From NCBI RefSeq assembly GCF_000770675.1, contig NZ_AVBG01000003.1, forward strand, positions 248,001 to 312,000: DNA of 64,000 nucleotides, given 5' to 3'. The number at the start of each line of letters is the position of its first letter. Positions within the stretch are counted from its first letter, which is position 1. The DNA is from Pontibacillus chungwhensis BH030062. GTDB taxonomy: Bacteria; Bacillota; Bacilli; Bacillales; BH030062. The position numbers and the translations under genes were made by a program. Below are positions 51,737-60,600 of this stretch, one piece after another. The notes below the pieces were generated by a model. The model made no database searches and had not been told where the DNA came from. It was given only the letters and a program-made list of their open reading frames with translations.

Positions 51737-52291
51737 ATGAGTTGTTGTGGTAAATCGGGTACTAACCGTTGTGTATGTGATAAAGTAAGAGAAATCGCAA
51801 GAGTACAAGACGCTGTAGATCGTGACTGCTGCGAAAGTGGTTCATGCCACCGTGCTATAGAGGACCTTGTTTCCCCTACCGGCGGCGATGGAAGAGACAC
51901 GATTCCGTTCGTCCTTCTATGCGGATGTGAAAACACATTTGCTGGCTTGTTACCTTACTTCGCGTGGGGAGTTAAGAAGTTTAATGGCTGTTCTGGCCTT
52001 TATCCTTCTCCATTCTTCCGTGTGAAGCGATTTGTTGAAGGCAAGCGTTGTTGTGCGATTTTAGAACTTCTTTACCCTGAAAAATGCAGCGGTTCTTTGT
52101 TCAAATATAGTAACTTCTTCCGTACAGGCATCTGTGTAGAAGTCGACTTAAGTAATTTCACAGGCATCACTTGCTTCCATCCTGTAGCTGCATTAAATGC
52201 AAGCGAAGCAGACATGGACGCTGGTGCTGAGTTGGTTCAACAATTAAAATCTGACCCTTCTATGATGGGTTCACTATCTTCGGATAACTAA
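51737..52291 (+). CDS. Spore outer coat/crust protein, CotY/CotZ (ExsY) family
   Basis: A Cys-rich structural protein of 184 residues that assembles by disulfide bonding on the spore surface. MSCCGKSGTNRCVCDKVREI starts it, DRDCCESGSCHRAIEDLVSP is a family hallmark, IPFVLLCGCENTFAG follows, and the C-terminal RCCAILELLYPEKC and FRTGICVEVDLSNFTGITCF are also typical. AAAAAGGAG precedes the ATG, and a sigma-K-like promoter lies 40 bp upstream. It stands alone, whereas B. subtilis has a cotVWXYZ cluster. Confidence 0.9.
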   Translation: MSCCGKSGTNRCVCDKVREIARVQDAVDRDCCESGSCHRAIEDLVSPTGGDGRDTIPFVLLCGCENTFAGLLPYFAWGVKKFNGCSGLYPSPFFRVKRFVEGKRCCAILELLYPEKCSGSLFKYSNFFRTGICVEVDLSNFTGITCFHPVAALNASEADMDAGAELVQQLKSDPSMMGSLSSDN

Positions 52292-52331
52292 TTGAATACC
52301 CATATTTCTCCTTTCTTTAATATACGGAACT

Positions 52332-52361
52332 GGCAAACCTCTCCCCTGGTTTGCCTTTTTT
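52332..52361 (+). terminator. Terminator of the coat protein gene
   Basis: GGCAAACC and GGTTTGCC with an 8-base loop and T residues. Confidence 0.8.
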
Positions 52362-52392
52362 ATTTAATAGAACACCAAATCACTTCTTCACA

Positions 52393-52470
52393 TTAAAGGA
52401 AAGAAGCGTGCCAGACACCCTTCTTCACGCTAAAGCACTAAACGGTGTCTGACACCCTTCTTTCCTTTAA
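52393..52470. repeat. R2 palindromic element with long outer arms
   Basis: Outer arms TTAAAGGAAAGAAG (52393-52406) and CTTCTTTCCTTTAA (52457-52470) are perfect over 14 bp. Inside, GTGCCAGACACCC (52408-52420) faces GGTGTCTGACACCC (52444-52457). It lies between converging genes. Confidence 0.8.
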
Positions 52471-52482
52471 AGTTGTATATGA

Positions 52483-52515
52483 AAAAAGCCTGTCCCAATA
52501 GGGACAGGCTTTTTA
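52483..52515 (-). terminator. Terminator of the nhaC-like gene
   Basis: AAAAAGCCTGTCCC and GGGACAGGCTTTTT form a 14-bp stem with loop AATA. Confidence 0.88.
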
Positions 52516-52527
52516 GGTTGATGTTTA

Positions 52528-53928
52528 TTATGCGGATTGTGTTGCTTCGTTTGAATCTTGGTTCTTCCACATAAACTTGCCAGTATAGCCGTAAATAAGC
52601 GCAATAATGATAGAAACAAAGCTCATCCACATAAACGGTAGATAAGAGAACGTTGATATACCAAGTGTTGCGGCCATAAAAATTCCATTATCTGACCACG
52701 GCACCATACTTGAAGTCATTGTTCCTCCCACTTCTGTGTTACGACTCAATGTGTCGCGTCGGTATCCTAATTTATCATAACTTCTTTCCATAATCTTAGG
52801 CGTTAAAATCAGCGATACATACATGGCACAGCCAAATACGTTCGAGAAGAATCCGACAAGTAGTGTTGAAGAAGTAAGGCTACCAGCAGATTGAATCTTA
52901 TTAATGAAAGCGTCCATTATGACCTGAAGTACTCCAATCTTCTCAAGCAAACCGCCAAATCCTAAACCAAAGATAATCACAACGATTGAACCAAGCATAC
53001 CGCTAATTCCGCCGCCAGCTAGTAGCTCATTGATGAAATCAATATCTGACGTAATATTGAAGCCGCTGTACGCTGTGCTAATCGCATCAGCAAGCCCCAT
53101 ACCCTGAAAACCAATTGCCCAAATAATACCAAGCAATGCACCAAACGAAATGGTAGGAATAGAAGGCTTCTTCATAACTAGTAAACTAATAACAATAACC
53201 GCCGGCAATAACATAAAGCCGTTAATGTTAAATACATCTGTTAACGAAGCCATAATGGAGTTTACTTTATCAAGATCAGCTTCGCCGCCTCCATACATAA
53301 ACCCTGCGATCGTAAACAAGATACCTGTAATGATAAAGGCCGGAACGTCTAAATAAAGCATCGACTTCACGTGCTGAATCACGTTTACTTTCGACATTGA
53401 AGCTGCTAAAACTGTACTGTCCGATAAAGGAGACAGTTTATCTCCAAAGTAAGCACCAGAAAGAATAGCACCAGCGACCATCGGTAAAGGCATTCCAAGA
53501 CCTTCCCCGATCCCCATCATTGCAATTCCGGCTGTACCTACTGTGCCCCAAGAAGTTCCTGTTGCAAGGGCCGTAACAGAACAGATCACGAGCGTTGCTA
53601 GTAAGAAGATGGAAGGATTTATAAACTCTAAACCATAATAGATGAGTGTCGGAACAACACCACCAGCAATCCACGTCCCAACTAACGCCCCAACTGCTAA
53701 AAGAATCAGAACCGCTTCAAGTCCATTTGAAATTCCTTTAATCATAGCGGCTTGTAAATCATCATACGTATATCCAACTAGCAACCCTAGTCCAATGACA
53801 ACAAATAATGAAATAAATAATGCCAACTGAATCGGCAATTCATAGATTGTAAATGAAAATACAATCGCTAAAAAGATAGCTAAAACACTAATAACCTCAA
53901 GAAATGAGGGTAATCTTGCTTGCCCCAT
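52528..53928 (-). CDS. nhaC: Na+/H+ antiporter, NhaC family
   Basis: A membrane antiporter of about 466 residues with twelve or so helices. The signature ATGTSWGTVGTAGIAMMGIG is followed by AGAILSGAYFGDKLSPLSDS, the family's conserved core region. NTEVGGTMTSSMVPWSDNGI is near the C-terminus. Members exchange Na+ for H+, and some (MleN) couple it to malate/lactate. ATG 53928 follows GGAGGATC; the frame to 53946 overlaps the leader terminator. Fits growth in salt. Confidence 0.88.
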   Translation of the reverse strand: MGQARLPSFLEVISVLAIFLAIVFSFTIYELPIQLALFISLFVVIGLGLLVGYTYDDLQAAMIKGISNGLEAVLILLAVGALVGTWIAGGVVPTLIYYGLEFINPSIFLLATLVICSVTALATGTSWGTVGTAGIAMMGIGEGLGMPLPMVAGAILSGAYFGDKLSPLSDSTVLAASMSKVNVIQHVKSMLYLDVPAFIITGILFTIAGFMYGGGEADLDKVNSIMASLTDVFNINGFMLLPAVIVISLLVMKKPSIPTISFGALLGIIWAIGFQGMGLADAISTAYSGFNITSDIDFINELLAGGGISGMLGSIVVIIFGLGFGGLLEKIGVLQVIMDAFINKIQSAGSLTSSTLLVGFFSNVFGCAMYVSLILTPKIMERSYDKLGYRRDTLSRNTEVGGTMTSSMVPWSDNGIFMAATLGISTFSYLPFMWMSFVSIIIALIYGYTGKFMWKNQDSNEATQSA

Positions 53929-53943
53929 TTTGATCCTCCTCCA

Positions 53944-53977
53944 CAAAAAAGCCCATCCCCGTTAAAGAAGGACGGCA
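53944..53977 (-). terminator. Leader terminator (attenuator) just before the nhaC-like gene
   Basis: On the minus strand GCCGTCC and GGATGGGC pair with a bulge, followed by six T residues that end only a few bases before the ribosome binding site. Placed between promoter and gene, it must be regulated or leaky. Confidence 0.6.
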
Positions 53978-54070
53978 ACTTCGTATAAAAATTCACTTAT
54001 ATCGAGGAATTATACCATAAGATAGAGCAACAAGAATCTACTTTTTAAAGGAAATATAGATTTTTATCAT

Positions 54071-54084
54071 TGAAAGCACTTACA
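54071..54084 (+). promoter_or_regulatory. Candidate cre site (CcpA)
   Basis: TGAAAGCACTTACA fits the cre consensus TGWAANCGNTNWCA with one mismatch (A for the central G). It lies between the nhaC-like gene and cstA, 67 bp upstream of the cstA -35. Confidence 0.45.
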
Positions 54085-54133
54085 TTCATCAAGGCTCCTC
54101 CCTTTTCCCTAAGAAAAATAAGATAAAAAATGA

Positions 54134-54179
54134 AATTTTCAGAAAAAGGGTTGTGTATGTATAACAATCCGTATAGAAT
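54134..54179 (+). promoter_or_regulatory. cstA promoter with CodY box
   Basis: AATTTTCAGAAAAAG (54134-54148) matches the CodY consensus at 13 of 15 positions. It is directly upstream of TTGTGT (54151-54156), which is 17 bp before TAGAAT (54174-54179). CodY should repress cstA in rich medium. Confidence 0.7.
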
Positions 54180-54215
54180 ACGTCTTACATTCAATTTTCG
54201 AGAGGAGGCTAGGCG

Positions 54216-55664
54216 ATGGTTACATTTTTTGCATCCATCATGTTACTACTATTAGGTTATTTCGTTTATGCAAAGGTGGTGGAACGAATTTTTGGGATTA
54301 ACGATGAATCCCAAACCCCCGCTTACACAAACAACGATGGCCTTGACTATATGCCCATGAGCTGGTGGAAAGCGAGTTTAATTCAACTCTTAAACATCGC
54401 CGGCCTTGGACCGATCTTCGGCGCAATAATGGGAGCTCTATACGGACCAGTTGCTTTTATCTGGATCGTAGTGGGATCCATTTTTGGAGGAGCGGTTCAC
54501 GACTATTTCTCAGGTATGTTATCCATACGACATAACGGAGCTCAGTATCCTACGATTGTAAGAAAGTACTTAGGAGAATACGCTAGTTCCATCATCAACA
54601 TCCTATCAATCGGACTTATGATTTTAGTGGCTGCGGCTTTCACAGCAGGACCAGCCCAACTTATGGCTGAGGTGACACCACTTGGATTTATGGCATCACT
54701 ACTTGTGATCTTTGCTTATTTCTTACTAGCAGCCGTTTTACCAGTAAACAAAATCATCGGAAAAGTCTATCCTTTATTCGGTGCCATCTTAATCTTCATG
54801 GCCGTATCAATCGGAATCGGACTATTTTTCTTTGATAATCCAATTCCAAACCTAACCGTACAAAACTTACATCCAGACGAACTGCCGATGTGGCCACTAC
54901 TTATGGTTACTGTTTCTTGCGGTGCAATCTCAGGGTTCCATAGTACACAAAGCCCGATCCTAGCCCGTACACTGAAAAAAGAAAGCGAAGGTCGTAAGGT
55001 ATTTTTTGGCGCAATGATTGCAGAAGGGGTAATCGCTCTAATATGGGCAGCTGCGGGTATGACATTCTTCGGTAGTACAGGCTCGCTACAAGCCGCTCTT
55101 GACGCCGGTGGCCCAGCAGGTGTTGTAAACGAAATCAGTACTTCCACCTTAGGAGCATTTGGCGGCGTACTTGCCGTAATTGGTGTCATCATCCTTCCTG
55201 TTACAACAGGAGACACAGCACTTCGCTCTTCCCGTATGATGCTTGCAGATTTAATTGGAAGGATTCGCAAGAAGGAGCTAGCAGGTGGTAAACTAAGCAC
55301 ACTGTTCTTAATCATCCCTGTTGCTCTTCCTACATTCTTCTTAACACAAATTGATTACAGTTTCCTTTGGCGTTATGTAGGCTGGTCTAACCAGGTTGTT
55401 GCAACCGTCATGCTATGGACCGCGGCCATGTATTTACTACAAAATCAAAAGTTCCACTGGATCTGCTCCCTACCAGCCTTGTTCATGACAGCAGTAGTAA
55501 GTACCTACATCTTCTACGCGCCTGAAGGTTTCGGACTATCTTACACCGCGTCCATGATCATCGGCTCCCTCTTCTGGCTAGCCGTAGCAGCGTGGTTCGT
55601 GATCCAGATCTTGAAACAAAAAATGCACAAACCTGTCGTAGACGTAAACCGTCACGCAAGTTAA
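54216..55664 (+). CDS. cstA: Carbon starvation protein CstA family (peptide or pyruvate transporter)
   Basis: A membrane transporter of 482 residues with many helices. It lies in the shorter Gram-positive CstA branch. The conserved core is LLNIAGLGPIFGAIMGALYG, FIWIVVGSIFGGAVHDYFSG, SIRHNGAQYPTIVRKYLGEY and SCGAISGFHSTQSPILARTL. Members take up peptides or pyruvate during carbon shortage. The promoter has a CodY box and a candidate cre site, consistent with expression on starvation. GAGAGGAGG precedes ATG 54216. Confidence 0.9.
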   Translation: MVTFFASIMLLLLGYFVYAKVVERIFGINDESQTPAYTNNDGLDYMPMSWWKASLIQLLNIAGLGPIFGAIMGALYGPVAFIWIVVGSIFGGAVHDYFSGMLSIRHNGAQYPTIVRKYLGEYASSIINILSIGLMILVAAAFTAGPAQLMAEVTPLGFMASLLVIFAYFLLAAVLPVNKIIGKVYPLFGAILIFMAVSIGIGLFFFDNPIPNLTVQNLHPDELPMWPLLMVTVSCGAISGFHSTQSPILARTLKKESEGRKVFFGAMIAEGVIALIWAAAGMTFFGSTGSLQAALDAGGPAGVVNEISTSTLGAFGGVLAVIGVIILPVTTGDTALRSSRMMLADLIGRIRKKELAGGKLSTLFLIIPVALPTFFLTQIDYSFLWRYVGWSNQVVATVMLWTAAMYLLQNQKFHWICSLPALFMTAVVSTYIFYAPEGFGLSYTASMIIGSLFWLAVAAWFVIQILKQKMHKPVVDVNRHAS

Positions 55665-55720
55665 TCTAAACAAGCGCACCCCATTAGCAAAGCATAGACT
55701 AGAATGAGCTAGAGTAGAGA

Positions 55721-55769
55721 AAAAAGGTGTCAGAATCCCAATTGAAATAAGGGATTTGGCACCTTTTTT
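55721..55769 (+). terminator. Terminator of cstA (related to R2 words)
   Basis: GGTGTCAGAATCCC (55726-55739) pairs with GGGATTTGGCACC (55751-55763), followed by T residues. Its sequence resembles an R2 element serving as terminator. Confidence 0.8.
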
Positions 55770-55826
55770 ATGGCAAGTTTAACACCGCTCCTTAAGTTTG
55801 TTAGGAACTATGCAGATATTTCGTAT

Positions 55827-55960
55827 GTTTTCGTTACTGCAAATATGGAAAAGGCGGGCCTGGAAACCTGCTTACCGGTTGAGGAGGCTCACCAGCTCTC
55901 CCCACAGGAAAGCGAGTAGTTTTCCGGACCACCTTACTCTAAACCAAAGTTAACGGAAAC
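55827..55960. repeat. R1 palindromic element, copy e, degenerate and internally deleted
   Basis: Outer arms GTTTTCGTTA (55827-55836) and TAACGGAAAC (55951-55960). Inner arms AAGGCGGGCCTGGAAAC (55851-55867) and GTTTTCCGGACCACCTT (55919-55935) have several mismatches. Only the GAGGAGGCT...CCCCACAGGAAAGCGAG half of the core remains. Confidence 0.7.
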
Positions 55961-55971
55961 CATTCCTCTTA

Positions 55972-56721
55972 TCACGGCAAAAGATCAGACAAGGGAACAA
56001 TATCTGCCTTACTTTTAAATATCGGAATAAATTCGCTCAGAACAGATACCATCTTCTCACCCGCAATTCCCACATGCCCAATAGCAATAAGATCCTCTTC
56101 CTCCACTAACTCCTTCTCCACTCTCTTTGCCTGCTTCTTCATATGCTCAATCGAATACACGTGATCTAAAAAGATTTCATTCTCTAAATAAGGCACACCT
56201 AATTCAGTTGCCAACTCCGGGATTACACTACTTCCAGTAGTTTTACTGTCCAAATAGTAAAGGCCATGATTCTTACACTCTTCAAGGACAATCCGCATTA
56301 CCCGTTCACTTGCCGTTGCTTTAGACCCCATGTGATGGTTCATCCCCACTGCATGTGGAACAGCATGAATTGCATCGTGAACGCGTTTTCTAATCTCTTC
56401 ATCTGAAAGGTCTGTCGTAATCGCCCCAGGGCCCAGCCAACTTCGCTTCCCTTTCATAGGCTCCATCGGCATATGAACGATGACTTCATGTCCCAAGTAA
56501 TAGGCACGCTCCGCATCTTCAGCAGTCGTCGGCATAAATGGCATAACAGCAACAGTCAATGGCACAGGGAGTTCTAACATTGCGTCAGTTCCTCCCATAT
56601 CATTTCCGAAATCATCGATCACAATGGCAAGCTCTTTCTTAGGCTCCACTGCCCACGTAGTTGTCGCACTCCCCCATCCGATTAACAACACTAAAGCACA
56701 TACAATCATTCTCATAACCAT
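55972..56721 (-). CDS. Divergent polysaccharide deacetylase family protein (YibQ-like)
   Basis: An exported protein of 249 residues with a signal peptide (MRMIVCALVLLIGWGSATTT). The mature part starts KKELAIVIDDFGNDMGGTDA and has AVMPFMPTTAEDAERAYYLG, GHEVIVHMPMEPM and MNHHMGSKATASERVM, the pattern of divergent polysaccharide deacetylases with a conserved Asp-Asp and His-His. It probably acts on a wall or surface sugar, though activity in this family is poorly known. ATG 56721 and ATG 56715 share an AAAGGCGAG site. Confidence 0.85.
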   Translation of the reverse strand: MVMRMIVCALVLLIGWGSATTTWAVEPKKELAIVIDDFGNDMGGTDAMLELPVPLTVAVMPFMPTTAEDAERAYYLGHEVIVHMPMEPMKGKRSWLGPGAITTDLSDEEIRKRVHDAIHAVPHAVGMNHHMGSKATASERVMRIVLEECKNHGLYYLDSKTTGSSVIPELATELGVPYLENEIFLDHVYSIEHMKKQAKRVEKELVEEEDLIAIGHVGIAGEKMVSVLSEFIPIFKSKADIVPLSDLLP

Positions 56722-56835
56722 CTCGCCTTTCCAGGTATAGTTCCTTTATCTTTTGCGAGACAGTTCAATTACATTCACTTCAGGCATAGAATATGGTTTC
56801 ACCAGGGAATTCCACTTAATCCCTAAAGGAAATAT

Positions 56836-56864
56836 AAAAAGACCGCTCCGGGAGCGGTCTTTTC
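56836..56864 (-). terminator. Terminator of the Spo0A-like gene
   Basis: AAAAAGACCGCTCC and GGAGCGGTCTTTT form a nearly loopless stem; on the minus strand it ends in T residues just after the stop at 56870. Confidence 0.85.
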
Positions 56865-56869
56865 ACAAA

Positions 56870-57400
56870 CTACATATTCACTTCCTGATAAAGGACACGT
56901 TCACCTGTACGATCTTTATGAATCTTGTCCACCAGTAGTGTAATGAGTAATCGGTTAGAAGGTTTTTGTTCGAATACGTGTTCAGGGCATTCAAGCCATT
57001 GAGAAAACAACTTTTCGCTGCCTCGCTTCCATGCTTGTTCGATTGCATGACGAATAGCGCGTTCAACTCGGCTCGAAGTTGTTCCATAAGCGTTGGCGAT
57101 CTCCGGATAAAGAGCCTTTGTCATCTTCTGTAAATACATGGGGTCTTCAAAGACAAGTGTGGCAGCCTTTTGAATATACTTGTATCCCTTTATGTGAGAA
57201 GGGACTCCGATCCGTTGCAAATAATGAATGATAAGCCCACTTACCGGAACACCTTCTAGTTCCTCTTTAGACCCTGGATCACTTGATTGATTATGTTTAA
57301 GACTTTCCACTTCGTCTTCTAGTTCTCTAACTTTTGTTTTCAACCCTTGCATATCGTATAGTAGCTGTTGTACAACTGTTCGAATTTGATGTTCTGTCAT
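56870..57400 (-). CDS. Spo0A-type DNA-binding protein lacking a receiver domain
   Basis: A 176-residue protein whose C-terminal ~120 residues match the Spo0A effector domain: LQRIGVPSHIKGYKYIQKAA, then YPEIANAYGTTSSRVERAIR and HAIEQAWKRG, which includes the recognition helix. In place of the phosphoacceptor domain there is a predicted coiled coil (residues ~5-40, VQQLLYDMQGLKTKVRELED), an obvious dimerisation device. It could bind 0A boxes without phosphorylation and compete with or replace Spo0A. AGAAAGGGT precedes ATG 57400. No 0A box was seen in its own upstream region. Confidence 0.85.
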   Translation of the reverse strand: MTEHQIRTVVQQLLYDMQGLKTKVRELEDEVESLKHNQSSDPGSKEELEGVPVSGLIIHYLQRIGVPSHIKGYKYIQKAATLVFEDPMYLQKMTKALYPEIANAYGTTSSRVERAIRHAIEQAWKRGSEKLFSQWLECPEHVFEQKPSNRLLITLLVDKIHKDRTGERVLYQEVNM

Positions 57401-57626
57401 AATCTAACCCTTTCTAACCTCTTTGTACACTAGTTCAAATGTTTTAGATATAATGAACCATACATTTCCTCAATGTTCCATATAACAAAACTGATACCAT
57501 TTTATCATATTTTATGTAAATGAAGTGTTGTTTTTCCATTATAATTGCAAATTTACACTAAAAACATCTTTATTTTTATCTTCATCTATATATACGACGT
57601 TAGCACCAATAAGTTTCAGATAAATC

Positions 57627-57656
57627 AAAAAAAAGAGCTCATAAAGAGCTCTTTCT
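57627..57656 (-). terminator. Terminator of the beta-glucan operon
   Basis: AAGAGCTC and GAGCTCTT pair around ATAAA; on the minus strand a run of T residues follows. It lies just after the phosphorylase stop. Confidence 0.8.
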
Positions 57657-57666
57657 TTACTTAACG

Positions 57667-60600
57667 TTATGCAAGGTAGACCGTAATCGAAGTGGCTTTC
57701 CCTTCTCTTATCGCTTTAGCATGCGATCCCTCAATATCTGGTCCTTGAAGGGTTACACGTTCACCATCCTGATAACTAATGACACTTTGCTTGATGGTTA
57801 CTCTGTCATCCCCAAATGTATCTTTTCGCTCAGGATTGATATAGGTCACTTTCGTATGACCTAAGAACGTAAACGATACTTCACCATCTTCTGTAAACAA
57901 CTCACCCTGAAGTATTGGAGAGAGCGCTAAACATAATTCGCCTTCTTTCATAATGAAAGGACCTTTCCCCATCATCATGTATTTCCACATACTTAAGAAT
58001 TCAGCCGTTGATCCGCTTAACCTGGCTACAAATCCTTGACCATGCAAGGTAGGATCAGGATTGACGGAACTTGCAATGAAAGAAGAATTCTCGAGTGTGC
58101 TTCTTCCATAAATGGCAGGATCTAAGAAAGGCACTAAGCTATCATGCATTTCTTCATAAAATTTATCGTACAGACCTGCTTTCAGTAAAGATAGCAAATA
58201 TTTATACGACATATGAAGGAAAACAGATTCGCGTTCTAGCCACCCTGGAGTGAAAGCTTTGATTCGGCCAATTTCATTCGATTGCCCTTCTAAACTCACT
58301 GAGGTTTTAAACATATGAATGTCTTGATCATAGAGATCACTCTGACGAACGAGACTGTGGAGGTCTTCTGCATCGTTCATCACTTTCATGGCACGTGCAG
58401 GCCCTTCAAGAAATGCAGGCAATACGTGTGTTTCCCACCGCTTCACATCTACACGATCATAACCATCTTGCCCCTTACTTCCGTCAATCACCTCATAATC
58501 AGCAGCTTCATAATAGAAGTAAGTTGGATAAAGACCTTCACCGAAGCTCTTAGCCTTTTCAATCCCTCTTTCAACTTTATTTAAGAAATGGGTAAAAGCT
58601 GTAAGGAGATGCTGATGGTCTACAGTTTCTTCCTGACCATCAATTCCGAAATGGACAGACTCTCGGTATTCCTCACGCAGAGAAGCAACCCGGTCCCAAT
58701 ATTGGATGTCCGTTATCTCTTTATCCTCCCACAGGCGCACATTTTCGTACACTCCATGCAGAAGTGAATGCATCTCTACAGGAATGCGTATTCCTTCTTC
58801 AACACGTTTCAATGAAGAAACGAGGAAAGTAAGGAGTCTTTTCAGTTCAAATGTTTCACTCATACCGGAACCTACCAGACCAGGTAATCCGTTTAATGCA
58901 TCATTCCATCCTGGTTTATTCGCCTCCATCTCAACGCCCATCCCCTCAGCATCTAATAGAGAGAATTTATTAAGGGCTAATGATGCGAGCTTAACGATTA
59001 ACGTTGTTTCATAAATATCGCCTGAGCCATGATTCGTTCTTAACCAGTTGGTGTCATTTCGATTAATGCCTAATCGCGTTTCCTTCTCCTCATCCTCATG
59101 AACAGCCCCGTATTGTCGTACACCCTTTGGCGTTAACACATACTTCTCTTTTCTAGGGGAAATACGAACTGGACTATCGAAGAATCGATAACGCTCTTCG
59201 TCAAACAGCAGGGTGTTTACTTGATCTGGATAAATCGATAAATAATTATCAATCAGATCCATGTTATACGTCCAGTGGTCTACCCAGTATCCTTCACCGA
59301 AACTTGCTTCCATTCTTTGTTCAGCATGACCGAGAACTAAAGCAAACGCGTCTTCCGCATCTTGCTTCAGCGTAACCGCCTCGTCTTTTAAGAATGTCAT
59401 TAACTTCCCAGGAGTGAAAGGTTGATCTAACAATCCATCCAACTCTTTTTGCTTATTTACACCTGTTGCTTTGATGATTTCAGCTTTATCTTCACTACCC
59501 ACCTCAAATTGGCATCCTTCTACTAACAAAGGGTTATACCCATCTGCTTGGATAAAGTTCATAAACATCCGAACATTAAACGAACCGACTTTCGGGTTGA
59601 AGTAGAGGTCGTTACGGCGATTCTGATTCATATCCCTAAAGTTTCCATTACCTTGAGAGTAGTACTCAGGAGCTAGCTTGAAGAAGTTATAATCCCTTTC
59701 CAGATCTCCATGCTTTCTTGAATATACATGATAAATGAAGCCCTCTCCTCCATTATCTAAAACTAGAGGTAAGCCGCCCCGAAGGACATTATCAAGGTAA
59801 CTTTGGCGGCAGTACTGGTCGAATATCGGAGACGACGTCTTCGTTTGAATCGTACTTGTTAAATCTTCCGCAAGTTGTCTGGCTTCTTGTTGTTTCTGAT
59901 TGATAAATTGTGTTTGTGTAAGCGTATCTCGTTTTCTATGAATCTTCTGAGAATCTGATACGTGTCCAATTAAGGTGTTAAGAGGTAATGTCCCCCCCTG
60001 ATCTAGCGTTTTCTTCACAGCTGAGAAACCACATGGAACTTTATTGGTCGCACGCTGTACGGTACCTAGAAGTTCATCAATATTATGCGTCAGGAATCGT
60101 TCCGGGAATTGCAAGGACTGCTCGCTTCCAAAGATTACATTCGCATCTATAATAGGAGGCAACACGACCTCATCATCCGAGAATGATAGATAAAAGTGCC
60201 CTCCCTCTACCTCACGTACTTCTGCAACGTCTTCCATACTCGCCCGAACTTTATAATAAGGGATTCGACTCTCCAGGTTAAAGACTTCCATCCAACTGCG
60301 CGTCAGATTTCCTACTTCTTTATAAGCAGCGTTCGTAACCCCGTATGGAAGAATTTCAGGCAAGCCATCAATGACCTCAATGTCTCGCTTCTCAGTTCGC
60401 AAATTCACAATCTCTACACGTCGTACTAGAGCGGCAAAATCCTCGCCAGGCATTGTAAAGTAAACAACATTCACTTGAATCCCATGCCCGTTATGAATTT
60501 CCTGGATCTGAAGCTCATTCGCTTCGACAGTCATTTTGCGCTCGACAGTGTCCACCCCTGCTCTCGGGGAGAACGGTTCATAAACCTCGCCATCACACTT

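Noticed and set aside
57401-57626. 0A box or sigma-H promoter before the Spo0A-like gene
   Set aside because: No TGTCGAA or TTCGACA was found; an AGGAAAT word exists but no GAAT at the proper distance.
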